Shown here piece after piece: positions 1-8,810 of a DNA stretch of 64,000 nt. The translations under genes and the position numbers were made by a program. The DNA comes from Rhodoferax lithotrophicus (GTDB taxonomy: Bacteria > Pseudomonadota > Gammaproteobacteria > Burkholderiales > Burkholderiaceae_C). The notes beneath the pieces were generated by a model. The model did not search any database and had not been told where the DNA came from. It worked only from the letters and a program-made list of their open reading frames with translations. Numbering within the stretch: the stretch's first letter is position 1; each line of letters starts with the position of its first letter. The stretch lies in the NCBI RefSeq assembly GCF_019973615.1, contig NZ_AP024238.1, forward strand, positions 806,001 through 870,000. The letters run 5' to 3'.

Positions 1-94
1 ACTTGCTCCTCGGGTGCTTCATTTGGAGAATAGGTGTCGTGTGGAACACCCACTCTCGGTGCCAACATGGCCAGACGGGCGGGTGTGGGCTCAG

Positions 95-421
95 TTATCG
101 CGCAAGGGCCGCTTCCAGCTGCGCTTTGTTCATCGCGGAACGCCCAGGCAGACCACGCTGACGGGCTTCATTACGAAGCTGCAGCACGGTTCGGCCCCCT
201 GGGCCTTGGTGGGAGCGCAAGCCACCGCGCCGCCCCGCAGACATGTCGTTGATGGAAGAGGCACTGGCCGTGACCGATTCACCGTGCTGCGCCCGCTCTT
301 TGTTGACGACCCTGGCCGCAATCTCTTGGGCCACCGCCTCAGGTTTGCCGCCTTCAAGCAGGCTGTCCTTGATATGGGTGTACTGGCGTTCGCGCTTGGC
401 GCTCCAGGTTTTGGATGGCAT
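95..421 (-). CDS. plasmid-stabilisation-like small protein
   Basis: A 108-residue basic protein beginning MPSKTWSAKRERQ. Similar chromosomal proteins in proteobacteria are often labelled plasmid stabilisation protein, but their function is not established. The C-terminal part (TVLQLRNEARQRGLPGRSAMNKAQLEAAL) resembles a Rho-N/SAP-like helical fold: short helices with a KAQLxxAL end. A longer reading frame extends to 493, but the start at 421 is preferred because an AAGGAG ribosome-binding site lies just upstream and the family starts at MPSKTW. It is followed by nothing obvious on its strand and lies downstream of the hydrolase gene. A DNA- or RNA-binding role is inference only. Confidence 0.6.
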   Translation of the reverse strand: MPSKTWSAKRERQYTHIKDSLLEGGKPEAVAQEIAARVVNKERAQHGESVTASASSINDMSAGRRGGLRSHQGPGGRTVLQLRNEARQRGLPGRSAMNKAQLEAALAR

Positions 422-489
422 GACCTCTCCTTGGGGGTTGTCATTGGCCAGGAAAATCCCGGCCATTGATAAGACATGCTTGGCAGCGG

Positions 490-1635
490 TCACACCCGCA
501 GAAAAGACAGCAGCGCGTCGTTGAACGCCTGCGCGTGTGACACGTTCAGTCCGTGTGGCGCACCGCTTACCCTTACCAGCTGGCTGTGGGGCACGGCGCG
601 ATGGGTGCGCTGACCCGAGCCTTCAATGGGCACAATCGCGTCCGCCTCGCCGTGAATCACCAGCGTGGGCACGGTCACTTTCTTCAGGTCTTCGCGAAAG
701 TCGGTGGTGTCGAACGCCTCCATACACGCCAGCGCCGCCTGCTGCGCCGACTGGAGGCACAGGGCGACCGCCTCGCTGCGCTGCGACTCGGAGACCTGAA
801 GCACCCCATGGGCCGAGAAGAAGTTCCTGGTGAACTGCTCGAAGAAGGCTCCCCGGTCTTGCTCCAGGGCGAGTTTTGTCTGGTGTGCTTTCTCGGGTGT
901 GAGCGGCCCTTCGGGGTTGTCAGCCGACTGCATCAGGTACGGCGGCACGGCGGCGGCAAACACCACACTGCGCAGGCGCGATTCGCCGTGCCGTGCCACA
1001 TAACGTGCCACTTCGCCCCCGCCCATCGAGAAACCCACCAGCGTCACGTCCTGCAGTCCACATTGATCCAGCACACGTTGCAGGTCGTCTGCCAGCACGT
1101 CATAGCTGTAGCCGGAGGACGGTTTGTCTGAACGCCCGAAGCCCCGTCGGTCGTAAGCCACCACGCGATACCCGGCGGCTTGAAGCACCGACACCTGCAG
1201 CTCCCAGGCCTGGGCCGACAACGGCCAGCCATGGATCAGCACCACCGGTCGGCCCGTGCCACCGCTGTCTTCGATGTGCAGGCGCACGGAGTCCGCGGGG
1301 GTTGTGTCCACACTGTTTGCATCTTCCGAACTGGTCGCGGCTCCGGCGGCGGCACCGCCGAGTGCACCGGCAACGGCACCCAGCGAGGCCCCGACCAAAA
1401 CCCCCACCGGGCCAGCCACCGCAACACCGATGACCGCCCCCGTGGCTGCACCGGCCATCACGCCGCCACCAATCAGCACCGAGTTGCCCTCACGCTCAAC
1501 ATCCTGGGATTCCAGCGGTGTCTGTGCTGCAGCACTCGGGTCTTGCGACGGAATGCCGTGGCCGGGGTTGGCCTGTTCGGCCAGGTCTTCGTCCACAGGT
1601 GGGGTGTTGGACGGTGGGGTGATGAATGCGTTCAT
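490..1635 (-). CDS. alpha/beta hydrolase with N-terminal glycine-zipper segment
   Basis: 381 residues. Residues 120-381 form an alpha/beta-hydrolase fold of the non-heme chloroperoxidase/esterase type: HGWPL oxyanion region at 135-139, nucleophile elbow GFSMGG with Ser203, acid Asp332 in HGEADAIVP and His361 in GAPHG. Residues 1-50 are Pro/Gln-rich and lack a signal peptide. Residues 54-100 are a long Gly/Ala run with GxxxG spacing (glycine zipper) that could pack in a membrane or mediate oligomerisation. The usual enzyme is about 270 residues, so the first 115 residues are an added module. ATG with GGAG ribosome-binding site. Substrate unknown. Confidence 0.85.
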   Translation of the reverse strand: MNAFITPPSNTPPVDEDLAEQANPGHGIPSQDPSAAAQTPLESQDVEREGNSVLIGGGVMAGAATGAVIGVAVAGPVGVLVGASLGAVAGALGGAAAGAATSSEDANSVDTTPADSVRLHIEDSGGTGRPVVLIHGWPLSAQAWELQVSVLQAAGYRVVAYDRRGFGRSDKPSSGYSYDVLADDLQRVLDQCGLQDVTLVGFSMGGGEVARYVARHGESRLRSVVFAAAVPPYLMQSADNPEGPLTPEKAHQTKLALEQDRGAFFEQFTRNFFSAHGVLQVSESQRSEAVALCLQSAQQAALACMEAFDTTDFREDLKKVTVPTLVIHGEADAIVPIEGSGQRTHRAVPHSQLVRVSGAPHGLNVSHAQAFNDALLSFLRV

Positions 1636-1910
1636 AGGCTTCTCCTGGTTCAGTTGAAGTTGGAATGAGCAAGAGGCTCGATCCGTAAACTGTTGGGTGA
1701 CGTTATGCCCTCAAAGCGGGTCTGTCGGTGCGACAGCGAACGGATGCGGATCACCTTGGCCCTCCACTTGCTTGTTATGTGGGCTGGCATACCGACAGCT
1801 TGGTCCATAGGCGGTGCAATGGCAGCCCGCAATCTGTGGATTCAGACACGGCATCCGTTTGATGAATCAAAGTTTTTCCAGGGTTTTATGCCCGGGCAGG
1901 AGTATTCAAT

Positions 1911-2435
1911 ATGCGTTTAGGGACCAAAGGCCGTTTTGCAGTCACGGCCATGATTGATGTTGCTTTGCGTGAAGCGTTCGGGCCGGTACCGCTGAATGAT
2001 GTGGCGGCGCGCCAGCATATTTCGCTGTCCTACCTTGAGCAGTTGTTCAGCAAGCTGCGCCTGCGGGGACTGGTCATCAGCATCCGCGGTCCGGGTGGTG
2101 GCTATTCGCTGGGGGCGCGGATGGAGGGCATCACGGTGGCAGACATCCTGTGCGCTGTTGAAGACGAGCCACCCAAGACAAAACCACAAGACGATTCATC
2201 CGCACAAGATATGACGCAAGATCTGTGGGATGCCATGAACGCCAAGGTGCTTCATTTCACGCAGTCGGTCACACTGAAGAGTCTGGTACTTGACCAGTTG
2301 GCCATGGGAACCAAGATTGAGCAAAAACCTTTACCCAACCGGGGGGTGTTCAAGCGACCAGTTCAGCCCGCTATCCGGCCGAATGTGCCCAACTCGGTGT
2401 TTGCACTGGGGCGAATTTCACGGATGCAGGGTTAA
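1911..2435 (+). CDS. Rrf2/IscR-like regulator lacking the Fe-S cysteines
   Basis: 174 residues. The N-terminal winged helix is clearly IscR-like: MRLGTKGRFAVTAM, SYLEQLFSKLR with Glu43 at the position that tunes IscR DNA specificity, and the wing RGPGGGYSLG. The cluster loop that in IscR carries Cys92, Cys98 and Cys104 reads EDEPPKTKPQDDSSAQDM and has none; the only cysteine in the domain is Cys81. It is therefore expected to bind DNA without an iron-sulfur cofactor or with another signal. AGGAG lies before the ATG. The preceding 275 bases hold no gene and probably its promoter. No isc genes are adjacent; the isc operon in this window is 39 kb away. Confidence 0.85.
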   Translation: MRLGTKGRFAVTAMIDVALREAFGPVPLNDVAARQHISLSYLEQLFSKLRLRGLVISIRGPGGGYSLGARMEGITVADILCAVEDEPPKTKPQDDSSAQDMTQDLWDAMNAKVLHFTQSVTLKSLVLDQLAMGTKIEQKPLPNRGVFKRPVQPAIRPNVPNSVFALGRISRMQG

Positions 2436-2470
2436 ACCCGGCCAAAGCGCCTGCTTTGCAAATCCATTCT

Positions 2471-4174
2471 TCAGCCATGTTTGTGTCCGGCCGTGGTCAC
2501 AAGCTGCGTAATAAATCCAGTCATGGATTTGGCAAGCTCATTCTCGCCAACAAAAATGGTGCCAGTGCCGTCTTCCTCCAGCCGTTTTGCCTCATCAACG
2601 TTATGACTTCGAACCACCACGCTGATAGGGGGATTCAGAGCCCGAGCCGTTTCGACCATCTTGCGGACCTGGATGGTGTCAGGGGTGGCAATGACAAGTG
2701 CCCTGGCATCACGTACATGTGCCTGAATCAACACCTCGGGTTCTGTGGCATCTCCCCACACAGCAGGAATGCCTTGGGCGCGCAACAATTCGACGGATTC
2801 CCGATTAGCGTCGGCAACCACGTACGGAATGCCTTGTTCGGTTAAGGCCGTGGTAATGAGTTTGCCAACTCTGCCCCAGCCCACCAGCACCACCTGATTG
2901 GCCAGGTATTTGGCATCGGTTGTCAGCGGTAACTCGGCTAGCGGATTGGCCCCAGGCATGAGCCGTGCTGCAAGCATCGGATGGCGTGTGAGCCACTTCA
3001 GCAAAGGTGCCACGGCACTGAACACCAGAGGATTCAGCGCAATCGAAATCAGGGCACCGGCGAGGATGAGGCTGTTGCCCTCTTTGGGCAGCAGGCCCAG
3101 CGTCATACCCAGCCCCGCCAAAATAAAGGAAAACTCCCCCACTTGTGCAAGGCTGGCCGCAACCACCAGCGCCGTTCTGGCGGGGTATCGCAAGATCAGC
3201 ACCAGCGCTACAGCCGCCAAAGACTTGCCAATGACGATGACCGCCACCGTGGCAAGCACATGCCAAGGCTGCTCAACCATGACCATCGGGTCAAACAACA
3301 TGCCCACCGACACAAAAAACAGCACGGCAAAGGCATCCTGCAGGGGAAGTGTCTCCTGTGCCGCCCTGGCGCTGAACTCCGATTCACGCAGCACCATGCC
3401 AGAAAAAAACGCCCCAAGCGCAAACGAAACGCCAAACAGGGCCGATGAGCCGTAAGCAATACTGACGGCGGCAGCGACCACACACAGGGTAAAAAGTTCG
3501 CGTGAACCCGTCTTGGTGATCTGCCAAAGTATCCAGGGAAACAGACGCCGTCCAACCATCAGCATGAAAGCGACGAACCCACCAACTTGCGCCAGAGTGA
3601 TGAGGATGGTCATCGACATGCTCTGACCAAGGGGTATGGCGCTGCCCCCCAGCATCGGTGCCAGGGTAGGCAAAAGAACCAGTACCAACACCATCGCCAA
3701 ATCTTCAACAATCAGCCAGCCGACGGCAATGCGTCCGTCGGCTCCATCGGTCAACCCCTGGCTCTCCAGTGCTTTCAGCAGGACAACCGTGCTTGCGACA
3801 GACAACGAAATGCCAAAAACAAGCGCTGCACCTATGGACCATCCCCATAAGGACGCAACTCCGGTACCCAAGGCGGTGGCAACCATCATCTGAAACACCG
3901 CACCGGGCAAGGCAATTTTGCGAACGGCCAACAGGTCATCAATCGAGAAATGCAGCCCGACACCGAACATCAACAGCATCACCCCCACTTCGGCCAACTG
4001 GGATGCAATCTGTCCATCTGCAACAAAGCCGGGGGTGGCTGGCCCGATGGCGATACCAGCAAGCAAATATCCCACCAACGCAGGGAGTTTCAGCTTGGCA
4101 GCGATAAAGCCAAAAAGCAGCGCCAGCCCGAATCCGGCGGCAAGGGTCGTGATGAGACTGACGGAGTGATGCAA
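2471..4174 (-). CDS. ybaL: CPA2-family cation:proton antiporter (YbaL/Kef type)
   Basis: 567 residues in the inner membrane. About 12 hydrophobic segments span residues 5-385 (Na/H exchanger domain, with LVGYLLAGIAIGP near the start and the LMFGVGLHFS motif). A cytoplasmic TrkA-N/RCK domain follows from about residue 415 (VVLVGWGRVGKLI, GDATEPEVL), which binds nucleotide and gates transport. The start is TTG: the codon run MHHSVSLITT aligns with the YbaL N-terminus MHHATPLITT, no in-frame ATG lies upstream, and a GAAGAAAG stretch sits before it. Role inferred from family: K+ or Na+ efflux in exchange for protons under stress. Convergent with the Rrf2 gene. Confidence 0.88.
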   Translation of the reverse strand: MHHSVSLITTLAAGFGLALLFGFIAAKLKLPALVGYLLAGIAIGPATPGFVADGQIASQLAEVGVMLLMFGVGLHFSIDDLLAVRKIALPGAVFQMMVATALGTGVASLWGWSIGAALVFGISLSVASTVVLLKALESQGLTDGADGRIAVGWLIVEDLAMVLVLVLLPTLAPMLGGSAIPLGQSMSMTILITLAQVGGFVAFMLMVGRRLFPWILWQITKTGSRELFTLCVVAAAVSIAYGSSALFGVSFALGAFFSGMVLRESEFSARAAQETLPLQDAFAVLFFVSVGMLFDPMVMVEQPWHVLATVAVIVIGKSLAAVALVLILRYPARTALVVAASLAQVGEFSFILAGLGMTLGLLPKEGNSLILAGALISIALNPLVFSAVAPLLKWLTRHPMLAARLMPGANPLAELPLTTDAKYLANQVVLVGWGRVGKLITTALTEQGIPYVVADANRESVELLRAQGIPAVWGDATEPEVLIQAHVRDARALVIATPDTIQVRKMVETARALNPPISVVVRSHNVDEAKRLEEDGTGTIFVGENELAKSMTGFITQLVTTAGHKHG

Positions 4175-4615
4175 ATGCTGGTTTCTTTCTTCAATGTAGG
4201 GTATGCGACGGTGTTTGTTGCCCCGTTGATGTTTTGCCGGGCCGCGTATGGCCCCGCGTGATGCTGAGAAAACTTGTTGCCAGCTCTATGAGGCGATGGT
4301 CAGGTCACACTGACGAAGACAAACGTCTCAAGCCCATTTGTTTTTTTTATTATCTTCGTGCCTCTCCATGTGCACAGGTGATGTGGTCTTTGAAACCATT
4401 CTTGCCTGACCTGAATGCTTACCCTTGCATTCCCCACTCGGATATGGGGGCAGGGTGCCACGCGTTGTTTGTGCTTACAACGCACCAGGTTGAGCGCACC
4501 TGCAGGTGGGGCTCCCTGTGGTGAGGCGCTACGTTGGCCATCGAACAGACTACAACACGGGGCCTGGGCACACTGCGCACCTGCCATCGCCTCCTGCGAT
4601 GGATAAGGAGTAAAT
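4175..4615. other. intergenic, no gene seen
   Basis: Space between the divergent ybaL-like gene and the secreted-protein gene. It contains a T-rich run near 4342-4353 and presumably both promoters. Reading frames here have no recognisable protein features. Confidence 0.5.
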
Positions 4616-5056
4616 ATGAAAACTGCCTCAAGTGCGCGACAGGTTTGCCATCGTGTTGCTGGTATTAGCATGGTGGTGCTGGCCTGTGGACAAGTGTTTT
4701 CTGTGGCGGCACAAGACCGTGGCGAAAAGCTGCGGCGTTTTGATGCGGATCGCCAGGCCTGCCGCAGCGGGCAATCGGGTCAAGCTTTGGAGCCCTGCAT
4801 GCAGGAAGCTCGGGCCGTGTTGGCGCAGCGGCCAGGCTCCAGCCCATCGGTCAGCCCCGAGCAACTTCAGCGCGGCAGCTTGGTGCGCTGTGAAGCCCTG
4901 GCAGGGGAAGACCGCGCAGCCTGCGTGGCAAGAATGCGCGGCGAAGGCACAACCAGTGGGAGCATCGCCGCAGGCGGCATCCTGCGGGAACTGGTCACCA
5001 CGGAAGAGCTGCCCAGCCCCCCACAGGCACCAGCGTCCGCAGGCGCAAGCCAGTAA
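4616..5056 (+). CDS. predicted periplasmic protein of unknown function
   Basis: 146 residues with a Sec signal peptide (hydrophobic core GISMVVLACGQVFSVAA, cleavage expected near AAQD, residues 32-34). The mature part is charged and has four cysteines in two Cys-x9 to x11-Cys pairs (DRQACRSGQ...PCMQE and VRCEALAGEDRAACVARM), suggesting disulfides in the periplasm, then a Pro/Ala-rich tail. AAGGAG lies 7 bases before the ATG. I do not recognise a family. The repeated xxC...RxxCxxxM pattern suggests an internal duplication of about 55 residues. Confidence 0.65.
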   Translation: MKTASSARQVCHRVAGISMVVLACGQVFSVAAQDRGEKLRRFDADRQACRSGQSGQALEPCMQEARAVLAQRPGSSPSVSPEQLQRGSLVRCEALAGEDRAACVARMRGEGTTSGSIAAGGILRELVTTEELPSPPQAPASAGASQ

Positions 5057-5142
5057 CGTTGGACGACGATGCCAGCCCCATGGCCGACCTTGACATCTGG
5101 GGGCAGAGGTGATTTGAGCGTGCGGTAACTGTTTGCCTGGGT

Positions 5143-5466
5143 TCAGTCCAAAGGGCGAAAGGCAAAGGGTCGTTCTGTGGGCGGCTCATCGCCACTCGAT
5201 TGTTGCTGCGCAGTGGATATGGAACCGAGCCCGCGGCGTTCGGAAAAATCTTTGGTGATGCCCTGGCTCAGGTCATATTCTTGCCGCTTTTCATGGTCTG
5301 ACAACACCGCATAGGCGCGGTTAATGTTCGACATCCTCTGTCCCGCGTCTTCATCGTCCGGATTTTTGTCTGGATGGTCGTGTTGAGCCAGGCTGTGGTA
5401 GGCAGCCCGGATCACGATATTGCTAGCGCGCGGACTGACCTCAAGCGTTTCATACAAAGATTTCAT
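5143..5466 (-). CDS. small DnaJ-domain protein
   Basis: 107 residues, nearly all J-domain (residues 3-68), with the HPD motif at 31-33 needed to stimulate Hsp70 ATPase and the helix IV region INRAYAVLSDHEKRQEYD. It has no G/F linker, zinc finger or client-binding C-terminus, so it is a type III J-protein. The tail is Ser/Gln/Pro-rich. AGGAATTCC precedes the ATG. It is not HscB: it lacks the C-terminal IscU-binding domain. Partner chaperone unknown. Confidence 0.82.
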   Translation of the reverse strand: MKSLYETLEVSPRASNIVIRAAYHSLAQHDHPDKNPDDEDAGQRMSNINRAYAVLSDHEKRQEYDLSQGITKDFSERRGLGSISTAQQQSSGDEPPTERPFAFRPLD

Positions 5467-5587
5467 GGAATTCCTAATGAACCTGTCCCGTTAGCGGTGG
5501 AAGATTGGGGACACAGTCCTATGGAATTAAATACCTTGACCCGTGTGTTGTCTGTGCGCCCAATGACATAGGGGTCGCATTTATAAG

Positions 5588-5644
5588 AAAAAATGACCTC
5601 TAGAGCTTATATTTAAAGCCTGAGAAGCTATATTTTGTATAGCG
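5588..5644 (+). repeat. Comamonadaceae-type intergenic palindromic repeat, copy 1
   Basis: A diverged copy reading AATGACCTCTAGAGCTTAT, then AGCTATATTTTGTATAGC. It lies in the gap downstream of the nitroreductase-like gene. The element occurs about eleven times in this window, always between genes. Confidence 0.7.
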
Positions 5645-5657
5645 TAAAAACCACCCA

Positions 5658-6761
5658 TCAGACCAACACAGCCGCCACCGGGCGGCGCAAAGACCTGGGC
5701 AGGGTCGGCCCCCGCCCGAAACGCACCACCAAATCGGGGCGCTGATCACCCAGACCGAGCGCCGCCGCAAACTGCGGGCGCAGGGCCGACACCTCCACCG
5801 GCTGGTTCAGCATTGCATTGCGAATGCCCAAGGCGGTGGCCTGTAACGCAAAACGCTCGTAACAGCGCCCCACCTCCACCCAGTACGCCTTGTCGGCGGC
5901 TTGCCCGACAAACACCGCGATGCCCGCCGAGCTGCGCACCTGCCGCGCGTATTTGTCGTTCTCACTTTTGGGCGTGAAAACCCAGCCAAACAGCCGCTCA
6001 CCAATCCAGGTCGGCACGTTCGGGTTGCCCGATGCCGCGCTGTACAAGCCATCACGCGTGCGCACCGCGTCCGGGCCGTTGAAGCGAATCCAGGTCTTGA
6101 GTTCCTTCACAAAGGCTGGGTCTGCCATCTGCGCCGTGTTGCCTTGCACCACGTAGTCCAGCACCTGCGCCATCGCCGTCTGCTCGGTCAACAGCAGCAG
6201 GCGCACGCGCTCAGAGCTGCCTGCGCGCTGCAACAGCGCCAGCTCGGTCGTCGTCAGCGGCTTGGCGTCATAGTCGCCCCGGGTGCATTGCCGCTGGGGG
6301 ATGGCCTTGAACAAATCCGTGGACTGCGCCGCCGTGGGGCTGAGCGACACGCGCAAGGCATCGGTGGCCGGGTCGAACGCCACATCGCCCTTGAGCCCAT
6401 GGGCCAGTGCGGCCTGGGTCAGGTTCTCAAGCGCGCAACCCAGCGACACAAACACATGGTGCAAGTCTGGGTCCACCGCAGGACACAGCCGCGCCAGATC
6501 AGGCCGGAGTGTGATGGCCTGGCCGGTGCCATCCAGCGAGAACTTCCAGCACTGCGTGTTGTGGCTGGACGGTGCCAGCGTGGCATAACGCACCAGCTCC
6601 CGACCGAGCGTCGCACCCTGGAACCCGGTCAGGGCACCCGGCTGCCAAGTCTGGTCAGCGACCGCCTCGTAACTGTTGTTGTCGGGTTCCTGGGAGCAAG
6701 CCGCGAGGGTGAGTGAGCTGCTTAGGAGTGCCGAGGTGGTGAAGTGTCTGCGTGTGAACAT
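5658..6761 (-). CDS. Acg-type nitroreductase-like flavoprotein with export signal
   Basis: 367 residues. The N-terminus MFTRRHFTTSALLSSSLTLAAC has a twin-arginine-like RRHFTT and a lipobox LAAC, so the protein is probably exported and lipid-anchored. The mature region has the nitroreductase pattern of the Acg subfamily: LAPSSHNTQCWKF (FMN-binding, near residue 70) and a C-terminal ALGIRNAMLNQPVEV region. Acg proteins are atypical nitroreductases that may store FMN rather than catalyse. A longer frame reaches 6833, but 6761 gives the signal peptide directly and is preceded by GGGA. No operon partner. Confidence 0.78.
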   Translation of the reverse strand: MFTRRHFTTSALLSSSLTLAACSQEPDNNSYEAVADQTWQPGALTGFQGATLGRELVRYATLAPSSHNTQCWKFSLDGTGQAITLRPDLARLCPAVDPDLHHVFVSLGCALENLTQAALAHGLKGDVAFDPATDALRVSLSPTAAQSTDLFKAIPQRQCTRGDYDAKPLTTTELALLQRAGSSERVRLLLLTEQTAMAQVLDYVVQGNTAQMADPAFVKELKTWIRFNGPDAVRTRDGLYSAASGNPNVPTWIGERLFGWVFTPKSENDKYARQVRSSAGIAVFVGQAADKAYWVEVGRCYERFALQATALGIRNAMLNQPVEVSALRPQFAAALGLGDQRPDLVVRFGRGPTLPRSLRRPVAAVLV

Positions 6762-7164
6762 GGTGCTGATCCCTTGTCTTGCCACGGCCTGTGATCCGAG
6801 GTCGGTGCTTTTAGGGGATTGTGCGCTTGGCATGTGTCAGCGCAATGTGCGGCACTAGGCCAGCGGCGTGGTTCGCCTGCTCCTGTCAACTCGCGGGCGA
6901 CTGGGCGGACGCGCCAGCTAAGCGGCATCTATTGCACTTACAGGTACACCCGGCACCCTTGTCACTCGAATGGGGCCTGCGTATGCGAACCCCAGCACTT
7001 GCCTTCAATACTTCTTGATGCAGGGGACTTCTCAAGACAAGTTGCGGTCTCTCACTCTGCACTTTGGTATGTCAAGTACGCAGTGGTAGCAGTCATTCAG
7101 ATTGGCCGCCCCGATGGGCTATAGTGATTAGCAACCCAATTGTTTCCATACACGCCACAGTTCT
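6762..7164. other. intergenic, no gene seen
   Basis: About 400 bases between divergent genes. It carries no recognisable coding region, repeat or RNA and has a lower GC stretch near 7000-7130 just before the small membrane-protein gene. Confidence 0.45.
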
Positions 7165-7623
7165 ATGGACATAGCCATTTCAATCACTGCAGTTTTAATA
7201 GCGTGGCGATTCCTCGCAAGCCTTGCAACCGCTGGGGCATTGGCTGTACCAATTTGGCAGTTATTTGGTCCAGTTGGTGGTTTGTCGGTTGCGCTCGTAG
7301 GCGTTGGCTTTGGCTGCATTTGGCAAGGCCGATGGCTGTCGGGTATTCCGCTTTTTGCATCGGTCCCAGCGCCTCCAATATCCAAACCGGTGGCCTTTCT
7401 TGGATTGGCATTCATCGGTGCAATCTGGGGTGGTTTCACGAGTGAAGCGTTAGGTTCCGTGATATCTGGTGCATTCACACTCATTGCATCCGTTGCAATA
7501 GTGGGAGCGTGGCAGACCCTTATTCTTAAACGACATGAATTGCTTGGTAACCTCATATTTTCGACTGTGTCCCTCTTATTCGGCCTAGGTGTCCTTTCCG
7601 TGGTTAGCACATTTCGTGCATAA
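7165..7623 (+). CDS. small multi-spanning membrane protein, unknown
   Basis: 152 residues, strongly hydrophobic, with about four to five membrane segments (residues 5-27, 34-50, 75-92, 97-118 and 130-150). No charged catalytic motif is visible. Base use is more AT-rich than its neighbours and no convincing ribosome-binding site precedes the ATG, hinting at recent acquisition. I do not recognise a family. Confidence 0.5.
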   Translation: MDIAISITAVLIAWRFLASLATAGALAVPIWQLFGPVGGLSVALVGVGFGCIWQGRWLSGIPLFASVPAPPISKPVAFLGLAFIGAIWGGFTSEALGSVISGAFTLIASVAIVGAWQTLILKRHELLGNLIFSTVSLLFGLGVLSVVSTFRA

Positions 7624-7782
7624 GGCTGAATGTCAACTCCCCGCGAAGTTGAATGACAGCATCCAGCCTGTAAGAGTCATACGTCATACAGTGCCAAACC
7701 ACCATTTACTCCAACCGCTGCGTTTCCAACAGCAACGCACCACCCTAAATCCCATCACCTCCCACACACAATCGCCCGAGCC

Positions 7783-8688
7783 TCAAAGAATCGGACTTGT
7801 CTCCCCACAAATCTCCAACACACCCCCCCGCAACCAGCGGTGTGCAGCATCACCATCCATACGCGGGTGCCAGAGCATGGACACGGTGATCTCTGGCGCG
7901 GGCACCGGCAGGGGAAAGCTGAACATGCCAGCGCGCAAGTTGCCGGTGTGGCGCTCGGGCACCGTGGTGATCAGGTCGGTGGCGCGTGTTATCGCCAGCG
8001 CGGCGGAAAACCCGCCGACAAAGCTGCCAATCACACGCTCCAGCCCCAGCGCTGACAAGGCCTCGTCCATCAACCCCTTGTCCAGACCCCGGCGCGAGAC
8101 CAGCACGTGTTGGCCTGCGGCATAACGGGCGGGGGTGATCTCACCCTGGCACAGCGCATGGCCTTGGCGGACCACGCCCACAAATCGGTCGCGAAACAAC
8201 AAACGGGTGCGTACTTCCGGGCCGGTCTCATCACCCACCACGCCGGTTTCCAGGTCAACACTGCCGTCGCGTAATGCGGCGCTGTCTTTGTCCAGCTTCG
8301 GCACAAAACGCAGCCGCACGCTGGGTGCTTCTTGGTTAACGCGGGTGATCAGGCTGGGGCCAAAGTTCTCGGCAAAGCCGTCGCTGACGCGTAATGTGAA
8401 GGTGCGCACCAGCTGTTGCAGATCAAGCTGTTCGTCGGGGCGCAACACCGCTTGCGCCTCCTGCACCAGTTGGCTCACCTGCGCACGCAGCTGGAGCGCT
8501 CTGGGGGTGGGCACCAGACCACGCCCGGCCCGCACCAGCAGCGGGTCGCCGGTGGTCTCACGCAGGCGCGCCAGTGCGCGGCTCATGGCCGACGGGCTGA
8601 GGTGCAGCCGTTGCGCCGCACGCGTCACATTGCCTTCGGCAAGTAACACATCCAGGGTGATAAGCAGGTTCAGATCAGGGGTAGACAT
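7783..8688 (-). CDS. LysR-family transcriptional regulator
   Basis: 301 residues. N-terminal helix-turn-helix MSTPDLNLLITLDVLLAEGNVTRAAQRLHLSPSAMSRALARLRE (1-60 region) and a substrate-binding domain with RVSDGFAENFGP and the C-terminal LWHPRMDGDAAHRWLR typical of the NodD/NahR/LinR-like subgroup. A frame extends upstream to 8778, but MSTPDLN is the family start. It is divergent from the MFS gene with about 120 bases between, the usual arrangement for a LysR regulator and its target, so it probably controls that exporter. Confidence 0.88.
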   Translation of the reverse strand: MSTPDLNLLITLDVLLAEGNVTRAAQRLHLSPSAMSRALARLRETTGDPLLVRAGRGLVPTPRALQLRAQVSQLVQEAQAVLRPDEQLDLQQLVRTFTLRVSDGFAENFGPSLITRVNQEAPSVRLRFVPKLDKDSAALRDGSVDLETGVVGDETGPEVRTRLLFRDRFVGVVRQGHALCQGEITPARYAAGQHVLVSRRGLDKGLMDEALSALGLERVIGSFVGGFSAALAITRATDLITTVPERHTGNLRAGMFSFPLPVPAPEITVSMLWHPRMDGDAAHRWLRGGVLEICGETSPIL

Positions 8689-8810
8689 GGGGTGGGCTGG
8701 GTGTTGACATATGGCGTCAGACGCAATCACAAAGTGCAAATGTAGCGCCTTCCGCTCGGGCGCTGCCGTCCCTACCATGCAGATATCAACCTTTCAGAAC
8801 TGAGCCCAAC

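Noticed and set aside
5143..5466. DnaJ-domain protein as the missing HscB
   Set aside because: It is only a J-domain with a disordered tail; HscB needs a C-terminal IscU-binding three-helix domain.
5901..6716. 271-codon plus-strand frame opposite the nitroreductase-like gene
   Set aside because: Arg/His/Gln-rich antisense artefact without domain features.
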